NCBI RefSeq assembly: GCF_021917145.1
Contig: NC_061065.1
Coordinates: 6,360,082 to 6,424,081, forward strand
DNA length: 64,000 nucleotides
Origin: Hypomesus transpacificus
Lineage: Eukaryota; Chordata; Actinopteri; Osmeriformes; Osmeridae
Direction of reading: 5' to 3'
The notes under the pieces were generated by a model that was given only the letters and a program-made list of their open reading frames with translations, was not told the DNA's origin and made no database searches. Positions within the stretch are counted from its first letter, which is position 1. Every line of letters starts with the position of its first letter. Positions 12,908 through 24,802 of the stretch are shown in pieces. The position numbers and the translations under genes were made by a program.

Positions 12908-14433
12908 TATATGTCAGAGGCATAGCCCATAGCCTACTTCTTTAACTTGAGTAGGCTACTTCAACTTCTTTTTAAACACGAGTATCTGTACTTCCACTTG
13001 AGTGAAATATACATATTTCACTGTGTGAACGTTTGCCATCTCTGGCATGTATGTAGATCTAGGCTACTGTTCACCAGGGCTGCAGCACGATTACAATAAC
13101 CTACGTTGTCTATTTTGACTGAGGAACTGTTACCGTATTAAATACACGTTTGTCTTTAAGAAGAAACCCCTCCAAACTCGATAATGGCACATCTACCGTC
13201 TTCACACCGCATCACTTGAGACACCCCCAAGTTGCTGTTGCTTAGTAATACTGTTCTAAGCTATGATTAAAGTGAGCTTCAAAGCCCCAGGCACGCTCAT
13301 TAGTCACCGCAGGCAGAGTAATGAATTCCATAGAGGAAGCTGATTAAGAGCACCATCTTTTATATGCGCGAAGCTGAAAAGAATCACCGTAGCCCAACAG
13401 TGAGTTCATTTGAGTTATCTTTATCTAAGTGAACCTGGCCAGGTTGCAAAACGCCATCAAAGCCACAGTCTCTTGGAGGTTAAATGACGACCATCTTATA
13501 ATCCCACCCACTGACCTTTCCCAGTCATCAGTTTAGGGTGATGTTGGAGCCAGTCTGCAACCTCAGCTGCTCTTGATGTCCCCCCCATGTGTCAACAGAG
13601 ATTACCTCAGCTTTCATGTGTCTATTAACATGACATCAAAATACAAAGCTTTGAAATTCAGAGTCTATCTAATGACCTGTTTACTATCCATCCCAGTCAA
13701 ATGCAAAATGCAAGCAGAATTCCAATCCAATATCCAAAACCTGTTTGCACATCAAACGGAATAAACCTCCCCAAATAATGCATCCCCACCAGATATGACT
13801 ACTAATAGTCTTCCTCCACGCTTTCCATATTCAACATGGTATTTTGTAACAGGTGTGACCAATGTAATATTAAAGTATGGGATTTTTAGAGGCAGACTTA
13901 TGGAAATGACCTCCCAGGGACATCATGCATTAATGCACACTGGAAATGTCTTCCATGCACAGCCCCTCAGGGGACAAAAACACAGGATGTTTTGTACCTC
14001 TGAGTGAAGACAAGCCATTTGTGATCCAAATACTAATTAATGCTAAGCCTGTATTGAAAAACAAACACTTGACTTAAACAAAACGGCCTCATTTATGTAA
14101 AACCTTAAAATATGAAAAATTTGACAACTTCTTCAAGTCAAAACATTTAGGCAATTAGGATTCAAGGACATCATTTCAAAATATTTTTTAAAATACAAAT
14201 CCAGAGAATTTTCACCATTCAAGTAAAGCATATCAATCTGACCATGAAAATAATAGTTTTTCAAGGAGAGGTAGTTTTTCAAGGAGAGATATTTTATTAA
14301 TGCTCTAAGAAACATTCATTATAATGGAGTCAGTGAACGGAGAACGTCCATGAAAAGCCAGAAGTAAACCAGACAGTAGTTAACATAACCAGAAGTAAAC
14401 ACACAAGACTGTTAAGGTAAGAAATGTCTACTT

Positions 14434-14439
14434 TTTATT
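14434..14439 (-). other. gpr63: GPR63 polyadenylation signal candidate
   Basis: TTTATT on the plus strand (AATAAA on the minus strand) lies about 355 bases downstream of the GPR63 stop codon. It is the nearest canonical signal noticed. Confidence 0.45.
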
Positions 14440-14793
14440 ACATTCAAGTTAAGTACAGTACACTGAAATTGCACGTTTTTCACCAGATATAGCAGCATTC
14501 TGACTGGCATAGACTAATTAATAGGCACATACAAAACATTTAAATCGAAATACCAATGACAAAATGTACACTGGCTGTCTGAATATGACAATATTCAAAA
14601 CCACTTAAGCAGTTAATTGACATGCTTTGTAAACAAATTCTACACAGCAAAACTGTACTGTTGTAGTCAAACAGCAATATCACAACTCATCTTGATTTGA
14701 AAGGCGAGCGAGAGTAGATGGGGGGGGGGAAGAAGAAAACAGTCAAATTATTAAAAAAATTGGCAGTGAAATGTATGTCTTCCTAGTCCAGTG

Positions 14794-16032
14794 TTAAACC
14801 ACGGAGCGGTGCTCCCCACAGACGTACACAGCGCTGGGCCGGATCCTTCGCTTAGTGTGCCCTGGTAGCTGAGGAAGAAACTTAAAGTACTTGGGCATCA
14901 GATCAAGGCAGGCGACACGGAACTTCTTAATCCGCCAGTAGTATATAAGAGGGTTGAGGGCCGACTTGAGGTAGCACAACCAAAGGAGCCACGTGCTAAT
15001 TTCAAAGAAGCTGTCCTTCAGGTAGAAGCCTCTGCTGAAGGTCGACACCAGGCTGTACGCCGCGAACGGAGCCCAGCACGCCGTAAACACAGAGAACAGG
15101 ATGAGGATGGTGGTGAAGGCACGCGTCTTAAAGCTCATATCTATCTTCATCTGGAAGGGCCTCTGCAGGCTCATCAGGCCTAACTTGCTGGCCTGACTCA
15201 GGCAGATGCTGTCTGGGTGGCTGTGGATGCGGATCGCGTTGTGGCGGATAGTGTTTAGGATCCCCATGAAGGTGTATAGCATGACCATGAAGGGGATGAA
15301 AAAGAAGACCAGCATCAGGACCAGCACATAGGCGTGGTACCCTGGATGACTAGTGTAGCCAAACACGCACTGAGGGGCCCTGGATGGTATCTGAAGGGAC
15401 GGATGGCCGATGGCCAGGGGGAAGGAAAAACAGAGAGAGAGGGCCCAGGTAATCACTATGAGCACCTTAGCCCTGTGAGGGCTCAGCTTGTCTTGTTTCT
15501 GGACGATTATAAGGAACCGGTCTATACTTATTATAAGCAGTATAGCCACACCCTCCATGACGAAGAGCCAGAAGAACATGGCAGACACCCTGCAGAAGAC
15601 ATCCCCGAAGATCCAACGCGTGGTGATCACTGTGACCAGGGCGAAGGGCATGTTGAGGATGGCCAGCATCATGTCAGCGAAGGCCAAACTGGCCAACAGG
15701 ATGTTGATGGCGGAGCGCATGGCGGAGCGCTGGTAGACCATCAGGCAGACCACCACGTTTCCCAGCAGGGCCACCAGCAGGATGGAGACGATGACGGTGC
15801 AGAAGAAGACCTGGAGAGGCAGGCTCACACCCTGCACTCTCCCCAGGGCCTCGGTGGTGGGGGTGACCGGCTGCACAGGGGCTCCAGAGCCCACTGAGGC
15901 GTTCTCCATGTCCTGCTGCTGGCCCTGGAGCAGCTTCTCTGAGAGGTTCAGCAGCCCCACTGAGACCCAGCAGCAGAGGCTAGTGTTGGTCTCCCTGGCC
16001 TCCACAGGGTGAATGATAGTGGAGTAGACCAT
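14794..16032 (-). CDS. gpr63: GPR63, class A orphan G-protein-coupled receptor
   Basis: A plasma-membrane receptor of the PSP24 family, 412 aa in one coding exon (human GPR63 is about 419 aa). Seven hydrophobic segments are visible. Class A landmarks are GN in TM1 (residues 91-92), LAFAD in TM2 ending at D120, the disulfide cysteines C147 and C222, DRF instead of DRY at 171-173, CWAP in TM6 (319-322) and NPLIY in TM7 (360-364). The C-terminus, including RRIRPSAVYVCGEHR, is almost identical to the mammalian protein. The N-terminus is divergent, with Asn-X-Ser/Thr sites at NTS, NLS and NAS. The start MVYS was chosen because mammalian GPR63 begins MVFS. A good acceptor (tttctttttcctcag on the minus strand) puts the 5' end of this exon near 16146, so a separate 5' UTR exon is expected. 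The ligand cannot be told from sequence. Confidence 0.96.
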   Translation of the reverse strand: MVYSTIIHPVEARETNTSLCCWVSVGLLNLSEKLLQGQQQDMENASVGSGAPVQPVTPTTEALGRVQGVSLPLQVFFCTVIVSILLVALLGNVVVCLMVYQRSAMRSAINILLASLAFADMMLAILNMPFALVTVITTRWIFGDVFCRVSAMFFWLFVMEGVAILLIISIDRFLIIVQKQDKLSPHRAKVLIVITWALSLCFSFPLAIGHPSLQIPSRAPQCVFGYTSHPGYHAYVLVLMLVFFFIPFMVMLYTFMGILNTIRHNAIRIHSHPDSICLSQASKLGLMSLQRPFQMKIDMSFKTRAFTTILILFSVFTACWAPFAAYSLVSTFSRGFYLKDSFFEISTWLLWLCYLKSALNPLIYYWRIKKFRVACLDLMPKYFKFLPQLPGHTKRRIRPSAVYVCGEHRSVV

Positions 16033-16146
16033 TCTTCCCCCGGGTGAGCAGGCATTGTCACAAGAGCTTTCTCACCAAACATGCCTCAAGTGTAGGTTCT
16101 CCAAGCTGGACCAAGGAAGCCAGCATCTTACCACAAACGAATGATC
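16033..16146 (-). other. gpr63: GPR63 5' UTR part of the coding exon
   Basis: On the minus strand a pyrimidine tract plus AG ends at 16147, so a spliced exon would begin at 16146, 114 bases before the start codon. This is inferred from the splice consensus only. Confidence 0.5.
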
Positions 16147-16365
16147 CTGAGGAAAAAGAAATAACGAAATCACAAAGAGATCTCAAAGAAGCACGAGTCT
16201 GTTTCTCTTCGCACAACTAAAATGTATTTTTGTTAATAATATATGCAATACAATTTGTCAAAATATAAAAACATGTCTGCAGTCCTAAAATTCAATTATA
16301 TAATTAATATAATATAATAATCACAGTCCTTCAGGATGAGGAATGTTCCAGTTCCATTGCAACTT

Positions 16366-16408
16366 CAACACACACACTACCACACAACACACACACACAC
16401 ACACACAT
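16366..16408. repeat. (CA)n microsatellite
   Basis: An interrupted CA dinucleotide tract lies upstream of GPR63, within its probable 5' intron. Confidence 0.9.
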
Positions 16409-17934
16409 AAAAACTACCAAGATAAGTCATTAATTAAGTACTTCAAACAAGAGTATCATCCAGGCACATTCTGTGTTTCATATCTTTCAACAGAGAAAAG
16501 AAAGACTGAATGCTATAGGAATTTGGTTTAAATTCACAAAGATCCCTGTAAATCTGAGTTATTCGATATTGAAACAGCGAATTGAGAGATATTTTATGCT
16601 GTCACGGATCAGAAGCCAATGTTCATCTGGGGACAGGTGAAGACTGCAGTAAAAAGCTTATCACTTGTATAAACACTGAACACTGTTGTTTCAGACCTGC
16701 TGGTATCATTTACAATGGCAACATAGCAAATGTCACACAGTAAATGTTTTAACCATTTGCCCTCTTGTGAAGTGAATTGGCTTTAGAGGATATGCTTCTA
16801 CATTGTATGGAGTTCACTCTTTGACTACAACATTTAAATTGTTCATTGTATTTTCTAATTTGTTCTCTCTCTCTCTTTTCTATTTTTAGTCCATGGACGT
16901 GGGTTGAAAAGATAGTGATGAAGGCATTATTATTACACTGGCACACAAAATATTCAAATATTTCAATGTCTTTAATTTTCCCACTGCTGGGATAAAAATG
17001 TATTGACAGTCTGTCTGAAACATGGCTGGGAGTATATATATCCACTTCAACATTTCAAAACAGCCAAAAATCTCCCAGCCACTCAAAGGATGCAAATTAC
17101 CTGTTTTTATTAGGATCAACATGAAAGAATAATAGATTAAGATACACAAGAGTTTTATCTGCTAATACATCTTAAGTAAACATGCCAGTTTGTTCTGCTG
17201 AATAGACTCTACCTTGACAACAACAGACACACGAGTGGTGACTAATAAAGCCAAAAGTGAAGATGGAAACATGGATGTCTGCTTCCTCAAAGCAGTTTAA
17301 TCACGAGTCTCTCATCCTTCACAGCCCTGTTTATTCCATTTGAACTCTCAAGAGGTTGGGAAGGCAGACCCAGGATATAGATATGGTTGATAGCTACTTC
17401 ATGTTTTTGACTTCGAACCTGAATCCATCCCAGATTGTGATGTAAGTGGTGAGTTGGCTTGTCTGTTGACACACTTGCAAAGGTAAATAAACCCCTTTTT
17501 CCGGATTAATACAAATGTGTGCTTCCTTTTCAAGACACGATGAACCCAATATGTCTGGCAGCTTTATGAAGCTCAACAATTGGGTCAACCTTTTTCAGGC
17601 TGCATTGGAAACATGTTTGGTCTTCCTGCGGCTATTTGTGTCCACTTTAGGGTTACTTTTCAAAGCTTTAGAGGAATCACACAGGGTCAAACAAATGCAG
17701 TACAGTAAACTGAGTTGAAAGCCTTTCATATCTAGTCACTCTACCTGTATCCACAGGAACCATAGCAACTGGCAAAAGCCCTGTACCTTGTAAGTCAACG
17801 ATAACACTGTACGTAGCCGGGCAGGCACATTATCTAGCAACTGGCCCCCTCTAACAATATATGTTCTGCGTTTTGTTTTTCCAAACACCTTTCATCAATC
17901 ACAATAACTACTTTTGAACAACAGAACCCAGTGG

Positions 17935-17968
17935 ATAAGAGCGTCTGCTAAATGACTAAATATTTCAT
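17935..17968 (+). mobile_element. SINE 3'-tail fragment
   Basis: It contains tggataagagcgtctgctaa followed by atgactaaat, the 3' tail of the SINE family seen elsewhere in the window. The head and body are absent. Confidence 0.65.
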
Positions 17969-18818
17969 CAGAAAGGATTGGGCTGGAATGTTGGATGTTT
18001 CACCCAGTAGAGCAAGAGTCTGAGTTTAAACAGAATAATATGGCTTCTCTCAGATACACTGTTTGCTTCAGGATGCTGATTGAAAATGTGGAATAATGTT
18101 GAAGAAGAGCATTGTTAATAATAAATCAACAATAATAATGCAATGCAAGTCCAATCAACAGTCGTCTATGAAAGGGGATGGGGGATTTAGTGAATACCAA
18201 CATCAAGATCTTTTATGATCAATGAAGCAGTCTTCCTGCTAATTGTTATTGATATCACAGTAAGTCTGCATTTACATTACGATACTACACACAATAGCTT
18301 ACAGTAAAGAAAACGTGTCTTCAAAACTCTACATTTTGGCTGTCCTGTTTCTAAGCAATTCGGCTATGGGTCAACAAGATGGAATACGAGTTTTTTTTGT
18401 CTCTACTGATAAATGATCACGTAGTAGCCTAACCTTTTTCTACTTTCCATTGGGTTAGCTACAAATAAGGGAAATGAAGTGTGGGCAAAGATTTACTAAA
18501 AACAGATTGAAGTCTAACTTATTAAGCACCACTAGAAATATATTTACCTCAAACGGTGTCCAAAATTAACCGCTGCTGTGGTAAAAATTGTGCTGTTTTT
18601 TTCAGTCATTCAAAAGCCCCCCTTCGGATCCTAATATCTTGCCACCAAGTTGTCAAAGACTATGTTCGAGTCTGGTAGAGATTTTCCTTTTTACATGCAT
18701 ATTATTTAGGCCTAATCATTACATAGAGGTAAAAAAAAAAACATGTGTAGGGCGACAATCGGCGAAGACACCCACACAATTTTACCGTGTAGAGAAAGCC
18801 GCGTAGCCTACCACTCAC

Positions 18819-19150
18819 GCAGGCTTTGTCTCTCTATTGAATAAAAAAATAATTGATAGCATCTTGAGAAAAGGCGATGGCTCGCTTTGAAATAAACGTT
18901 AAAACGCTGCAGAAATCCAGATTAAGAATATGTTGTCATCCGGCGCAATCTGAACGGGTTTCTTTCAGTACAAGGGTAGGCTACGATGTACTACGTCTAG
19001 TTACGGACTACGATCCCTGCAACCCGTAGCTGACGTCCCTGTGGCCCAGTAGTATGGGAGAGATCGGCTCCCCTTCCACTCCCCTAACGGTGGACTCCAA
19101 TCGAAATCCAAATACTGCCTCCGGAGGCGGAAGTTTGGTTGCGGGTGTAG
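18819..19150 (-). promoter_or_regulatory. gpr63: Candidate GPR63 first (non-coding) exon and promoter
   Basis: This locally GC- and CpG-richer stretch lies between GPR63 and NDUFAF4. On the minus strand it has ETS-like ACTTCCG motifs near 19125-19135 and a consensus donor GTGAGT at 18818-18813. A transcript starting here could splice to the GPR63 acceptor at 16146. This is inference with no transcript evidence; an ORF at 19001-19207 looks like chance. Confidence 0.3.
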
Positions 19151-19209
19151 GGCACGTGCAGTGATGTTGTTACCATGTACAATGTAATAAATATAATTTT
19201 CATACATGT

Positions 19210-20552
19210 TTATTTTTATAAACTTTTGTAAATAAGTTGGTGTTCACGTTGTGCTACCTTATAGACAAAAGTGTCATATCTGTTAGTTTATTTCACTGTG
19301 TTCTATGACATTGTTTATATTTAATGCCTACATCATAGACGTCTAAAAAAATCTATGCAAACTACAATACATCATAAGGGGCAAAAACACAGCTTTAAAG
19401 TAGCCTAAGAAAAGCGTATCTGCCAATCAGAATGACATCATTCTCTAATGGCGTTCCATTCTCCTCCGCCACCATCTCAGAAACTTCACCGGGGAATTGA
19501 GTGTGATGATACATCTCTTGTTTCTAGGCAGCTGTTCACTTCACGCCTGTCATGTTCACACGCATGAGAGCTTTGCAACTCACACCAGAAATATCGTGCA
19601 CACATTATATATAATGCCTTTATGTCACATCCTGTATAAAACACAATTACAAGGTGGGCTATTATTGAAAATATGATATACTCCAGTGATACAAAAAATG
19701 TACGTACATCTAAATTCTAATTGGTTTTATATGTTCTTTATTGTATCAACCGGATGACAGGACCACTTTCCACTTTTCGAGAACATGCTTAAAGGGAGAT
19801 AGTGGTAGTCTCAGTCGCATTAAGGTTTTATTCCATTAGTTTGATTGTCGTCAGTGAACTCACCAAAGTTGTTGAACCATGTATCATCAATTATGATTTC
19901 CTACAGTTCATTAACTGAATATTTTCAAATTCTCCCTACGTATTGACAACCCAAATATATGGCATGCAGTCAAATTTCATAAACAAACGTTTATGAATTA
20001 AATACATGTTGTGCAAGTGATTCCTCAGTTTTAACAATATATCAAGAAACATCTAAATAACTTATTCTACCATAACATTCAATGACAACTAAAACTAAAA
20101 AGCACTAAAAATTGAATAATCTTATGGATTCAATAATGTAGAACTTATACAGTATGTTGTAACATTCAGTGACCAAACAATTTCTCAATGAGACATTTCG
20201 TGACAGAACACTAAAACAAAAATTGAGAACATGAAACGGAACAAAACTTAAAGTTTAATGTTGTCAATGTTCTTTTACAATAACGATCATCCTAACTTTG
20301 TAGGTTAAATATGCAAAGGCTCTTTAAATTATGTTGCAGGATACATTGAGTAATACCATGATGTTTGGAATAATAAACATTTGTACATTTTGAAATATAT
20401 TCTTACATCTTAGCAACAAAGACATTGATGATTCAAACACTAAACCTTGAAGCAAAGCAGACAACCTTGTTTTTATACATCAATAAATAATTCATAAGAC
20501 ACTTGACAAACAACTTGGGTGGTCTTGAAGCCAGGAATAATACATATTGGTC
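19210..20552. other. AT-rich spacer downstream of NDUFAF4
   Basis: It holds the NDUFAF4 3' UTR (extent unknown) and AT-rich sequence. I see no exon, RNA gene or recognised repeat here. Confidence 0.5.
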
Positions 20553-21551
20553 CTAATTATCTTTGATCTGTTTTGTATCCTTAGTCTTGGGCGGTATGAT
20601 CTTCACTTCGAAGGGGATGAAGAATTCTAAGAGCGCTTGTGAGTCTTTTGGATCAAGACAGTACTCCTGAGCAATCTTGTCCGGGGTCCATCTTTGGGGT
20701 TCTTGTTTGTGATGATTGAGAACTGTGAGGGCTTCAACAATGGACAATTTGCCTTTGGGAACGTCTGTGATTTCAACAATGCCATAAGGAGACCCTGGCA
20801 GGCTGAACTTTAACTTCCTGCGACCCGCGTTTGTCCCCTCAGTGACTTGCTTGGGTTCCTGTTGGGGTAAAAAGTTATAAAAAACAACTACAGCAACAAT
20901 GCAATTATATATTTATTCTAGCCATCTAGACCAGTTAGTTATAAACTGTTGTAGTTATAAGACAATTAACTTGAAGAACATTACGATCTTATTAAAACTA
21001 GAACAGTTTTTCTTAAAAAGGGATGATGCTCGTCGCATATAGCAGACACAAGGATCCAAAGTTGACATTTCTGGTCCACTGAAATAAGATTCGGGCAAAC
21101 AAAATATAATTTGTAATAGTTTCGACAATGAGTTTGTTGTCTTTTAGTCAAGCTGACCTCTGTCGTTGGATCGTTTGATTCCACATACACAGACTTCAAC
21201 AACGATAAGAGGGGATCATTCCTTTTATGGATGTCTTCCGTTATCTCTGTGACTGTAATAAAAGAATACACAACACAATTACCGTAAAACAACATGACTT
21301 ACTATATTTGGGGAATGGGCATGGTAATGGCTAAAGTTATGTAGCCTGACATGACCCTCCGATCCAGAAAGCTAGCTTCGTGTTGGACAAGTTCCCCAAT
21401 GTCAATACCCTTACTTACCCTCAGTACTTGGAGCAGGAACAATGTTGACAGAATGCCGAGGTGCTGCCAAAGGCTTTTCTTTCGATATTTCTCGGTGTGC
21501 TCTGTTTTCTAGATTAAAATTTCTAAACATGCGTGTTACTCGTGCACCCAT
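20553..21551 (-). CDS. ndufaf4: NDUFAF4, mitochondrial complex I assembly factor 4 (3 exons)
   Basis: In the known family it acts with NDUFAF3 in early assembly of the Q-module of respiratory complex I at the mitochondrial inner membrane. Coding exons on the minus strand are 21551-21419, 21252-21158 and 20858-20553. They join in frame to 177 aa (human 175). The N-terminus [20 protein letters not shown] and the following REISKEKP and APRH closely match the human protein. The C-terminal block [17 protein letters not shown] and the FEVKIIPP end are also conserved. The ATG at 21551 was chosen over an upstream in-frame ATG because the family begins MGA; glycine 2 is retained. Splice sites are GTAAGT/ACAG and GTCAGC/ACAG. 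It is in tandem with GPR63 on the same strand, as in mammals. Confidence 0.96.
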
Positions 21552-21802
21552 ACTTGACATGTTGTTACCAAATCTAATGCCGCTGTAGCTGACCTCCGGT
21601 GTTAATAAAGCTTGCCAGACGTTTAAAACGGAAGCAGAGAAACTTCTACACATATGTTGTAAATGTTACAGCGACATCTGGTGTTAAGAATCAGAAAAAG
21701 CATAGGCATGTGTGAAGGAGTCTAAATGGCAACAGGTTGCAGTATTTATCAAATGTTTTGGAACGATTTAACGTAATATCCTGGATTAGCTTTACCGTTT
21801 AC

Positions 21803-21870
21803 ACGGCCGGAAATCGAACCAGCAACCTACCGATTAATAGCCCGATTCCCTAACCGCTCAGCCATCTGAC
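21803..21870 (-). mobile_element. SINE head fragment (minus)
   Basis: In minus orientation it reads gatggctgagcggttaggga, then the tRNA-like box to gattcc-type sequence. Only the head of the window's SINE family is present; the body and tail are missing. It lies about 250 bases upstream of the NDUFAF4 start. Confidence 0.7.
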
Positions 21871-22354
21871 TAACATTAACATCTTTATTTAATGAGGATA
21901 CAACACAACTGTGAAACATTGGATTTTATTCAAAAGAGGACGGTTTAATATCATCTGATTGTTTCTTTGACATAGGGCATACTTGATTTACATTTTTAGG
22001 ATCACATTCACGATAGCAGTGGGATAAAACAGCTTTAAGCTTCACTCCGTTCATCTAACAGCACCTCGATCACTTGCATTTGGAGGATTCAAGCGTCGAG
22101 AGTCTAGACCGTGTTGACCTGCACACTTTTTACAGACAATGTCTGTGAATTTGAGACACACTGAGTCTAACAGAATCACATGGAGCAAAGCCGTCTTCTC
22201 ACTTATGCAATCTCTTTCTGATGGGTCCGGGCCCTGATGTTTGGCTTTGGGTGGTGAACAGGGTTCATGACGTCTTTATGAGTGATCTAGGAGGAGATTA
22301 AAACTGCATTCTTCAAATACTTCTTAATTTATGGGAATTGAATGTTTGTTCCAT

Positions 22355-24037
22355 GTACCTTGTGGCCATTGTTTTTTCTATTTTGCAGCCCGTGTTGACA
22401 AACGCAAAATAGGGCCGTAATATCGTTTTGTCACTTAAGTAACTCAAACACACATTTAAGTATAATGGCTTGTTTTTGGTTGTTCCGTTTTTTTGGAATA
22501 ACGGAATAACCATATAACATTAATGGTAAAACGAGCCATTTAATCATTTGTTTGATTATTCCATATCCTTTTGCTGGTATCTGTAAAAAATGAAAAATAG
22601 CCTCGTAATATTGTTTTGTCCATTTTGGATATCAGAACCAGATTATGGGGAAAGTCTTGGTTTCCATTGTTTTGTTTCATTTTGGAATAACGGAATAACC
22701 ATATTACACAAATGGTATAACGAGCCATTTACTAATTTGTTTGATCGGCCGTGTTATGTATACTGGTACAAGTGAAAAGAGAGAGAGAGGGGAGAGATGT
22801 GCCACTATTGGGGTGTTATTACTTCCAAACAACAGAGGGCAGCAACAACTAGCTTAAAAAAAAAAACTTTGATCTGTAGTCCTACTATCTTGACGACATA
22901 GCAGCAGGTTCTTTAGTAGAAGACACACACACACCAAACTGGAGGCACATTGACCGAGTTTGCTAGTTGCTACTTAGTTAATAAATCTTTGATGAACCCA
23001 AGTTTCTTTAATATCTATTAGACACATTTCAAGACGGGGCTCCAGTGTGTCTGTGTAAACTGCAAAGGTAGCCCACCTGACCTCTACTTGCTCACTATGA
23101 TTGCCCCAATGCACTTCATTAAAACATACAACAGATAAGAGCTGAAAGTGGTAATTTAGGTGGGGGAGGGTTGGGGAGGGGAGGGTTACTTTGATGGGTG
23201 TGATTGTCTTTTTCAACTGATACCGTACGGCACTTTTGGCCTTGTTTGAACACACACTAACTTAAAATTTCATTTAAACGTAGCCATAAATATTATCCAT
23301 CAAAAAAGCTATATTAAGAAAAGGTTTAAGAAAGACATTGATGTTGATTGCAGTTTTGGTAATGAATTAGCATTGTCCAATTGTAAAATAATTTTGACAA
23401 AATCTTTGTAAGTTTGTTACTGAAAATATTGAGGATGATTTGTTGTTTTTGGAAGAATGTATTGTTTGGGCCATCTGACGGTTCAAGGAAAAACATCTGT
23501 GTATATATAATTAATCTTATTATTATTAATAAGGCAAAGTATCATATTCATAGATGGAATTTAATGGGAAGAAAACCTTGCTTTATTGCTTTGAATGGAG
23601 AGCTATATTTTTTCAATAAAAATTCACTTAAATTAAAGGCATGTATTGATACGTGTTTACTCTAAATTTAAATGATTTTTTTGTTGTTTAATTGATGTAT
23701 CTTGTAAACTCAAATGCATTTGACATCGTTGAAAATGCTAATAAAAAATTTAAAAAAGGTTTAAAAAAATGTAGTTGTTGCTGCCCTCTGGCTCGTTATA
23801 CCATTTGTGTTATATGGTTATTTCATTATAAATAAATAAAAACTGAAACAACCAAAAACAAGCCGTTATACTTAAATGTGTGTTCGACTTACTAAAGTGA
23901 CAAAACGATATTACAGTCCTATTTTGCGTTTGTCAACACGGGTTGAAAAATAGAAAAACCAATGGCCACATTGGGACATTAACTTTTTGTCAACACAGGT
24001 TTCAACATAAAACAAACTATGGCCACAATAAGGTACA
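22355..24037. mobile_element. Composite inverted-repeat DNA element
   Basis: The left arm (about 22355-22545) is inverted at 23795-24037. Both arms contain gtgttgacaaacgcaaaata, atatcgttttgtcac, cacacatttaagtata, ggcttgtttttggttgtt and ataaccatataac. A second partial copy of the inner arm lies at 22680-22745 (ggaataacggaataaccata). A further inverted pair, agagggcagcaacaacta, lies at about 22836 and 23775. The right arm repeats its terminal module twice. No transposase ORF was found and target duplications are unclear. A LINE fragment sits in the centre. Confidence 0.6.
23414..23760 (+). mobile_element. 5'-truncated LINE 3' end (L1/Tx1-like)
   Basis: The short ORF at 23414-23665 ends like the C-terminus of fish L1-clade ORF2 proteins, with NKAKYHIHRWNL and a following FFNKNSLKLKAC pattern. 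It is followed by a short AT-rich 3' UTR and an A-rich tail with aataaa near 23740-23760. Only the extreme 3' end is present. The family assignment is tentative. Confidence 0.5.
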
Positions 24038-24303
24038 CGGACTTTGAACACACAACATTGTTTTCCTGATTAATACTTACCAATCCTCAACACTTCTCCC
24101 AGAAATTACTTCTCCCTTCCAGAATACATTTCTGACAGTGACTGTTAACTGTTTCCATCCCAACCAAGATACAGATCCTAATTGACTTTAAAAGCAAGAA
24201 GTGAATCTTCCATGCATGCGGTTAAGATCATTTGGTTAAAAGCTACACCAATAGGATGGACCCCAGAGAACACATTTCTGAGGTAAAAACTCACATCCAC
24301 TAA

Positions 24304-24342
24304 ACACACACAGAGACACACACACACACACACACACACACA
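24304..24342. repeat. (CA)n microsatellite downstream of DSE
   Basis: A CA dinucleotide tract in the presumed 3' UTR or flank of DSE. Confidence 0.9.
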
Positions 24343-24802
24343 CAGCTGGACATACACAAACACAACACACGCACAAAGAAAATTGCAAATTGAAGCCTGC
24401 ATGGGTTCTTTATCAATTACAAAGCGTAGAAAATATCACCACAAAAATACATTTTGTTTAAACATATATACAAATGTATGCATTATACAGGACGGTGACG
24501 ACATACAGAGGGACATATCTCTGTATTTTAGTTGCGGGCCTTGAGACTTTGATATGAGGCAAGAAGTCTAACATACTGAACACATTCAAGTTCACACAAA
24601 CTCAATTCTACAGCTCCACAGAAGCTTGTCACCTCATAGGTGTCTGGCTTTATCTCAATAATCGATCAATTCCTATTTGGAATCAATTTTCCAGCTCAGA
24701 GTGAAGTGTGATTTGGCATATTCACCCATTGTGTATAAGAAGAAACTGTCAAGGAAGACTATATCTGTTGACAGGACCCCTTGTCCGAGCCTTTTGAGGA
24801 TA

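Larger units (their letters stand above)
9978..14433. other. Intergenic region between UFL1 and GPR63 (convergent)
   Basis: UFL1 (plus) and GPR63 (minus) are convergent here. Apart from the nested DNA transposons at 11528-12907, I see no gene. FHL5, which lies between these genes in mammals, is not recognisable: no LIM-domain Cys/His pattern appears in any ORF. At 14260-14290 a short segment (gtagtttttcaaggagag) is duplicated in tandem. Confidence 0.6.

Noticed and set aside
15334..15897. 187-aa plus-strand ORF
   Set aside because: Antisense shadow of the GPR63 coding exon.
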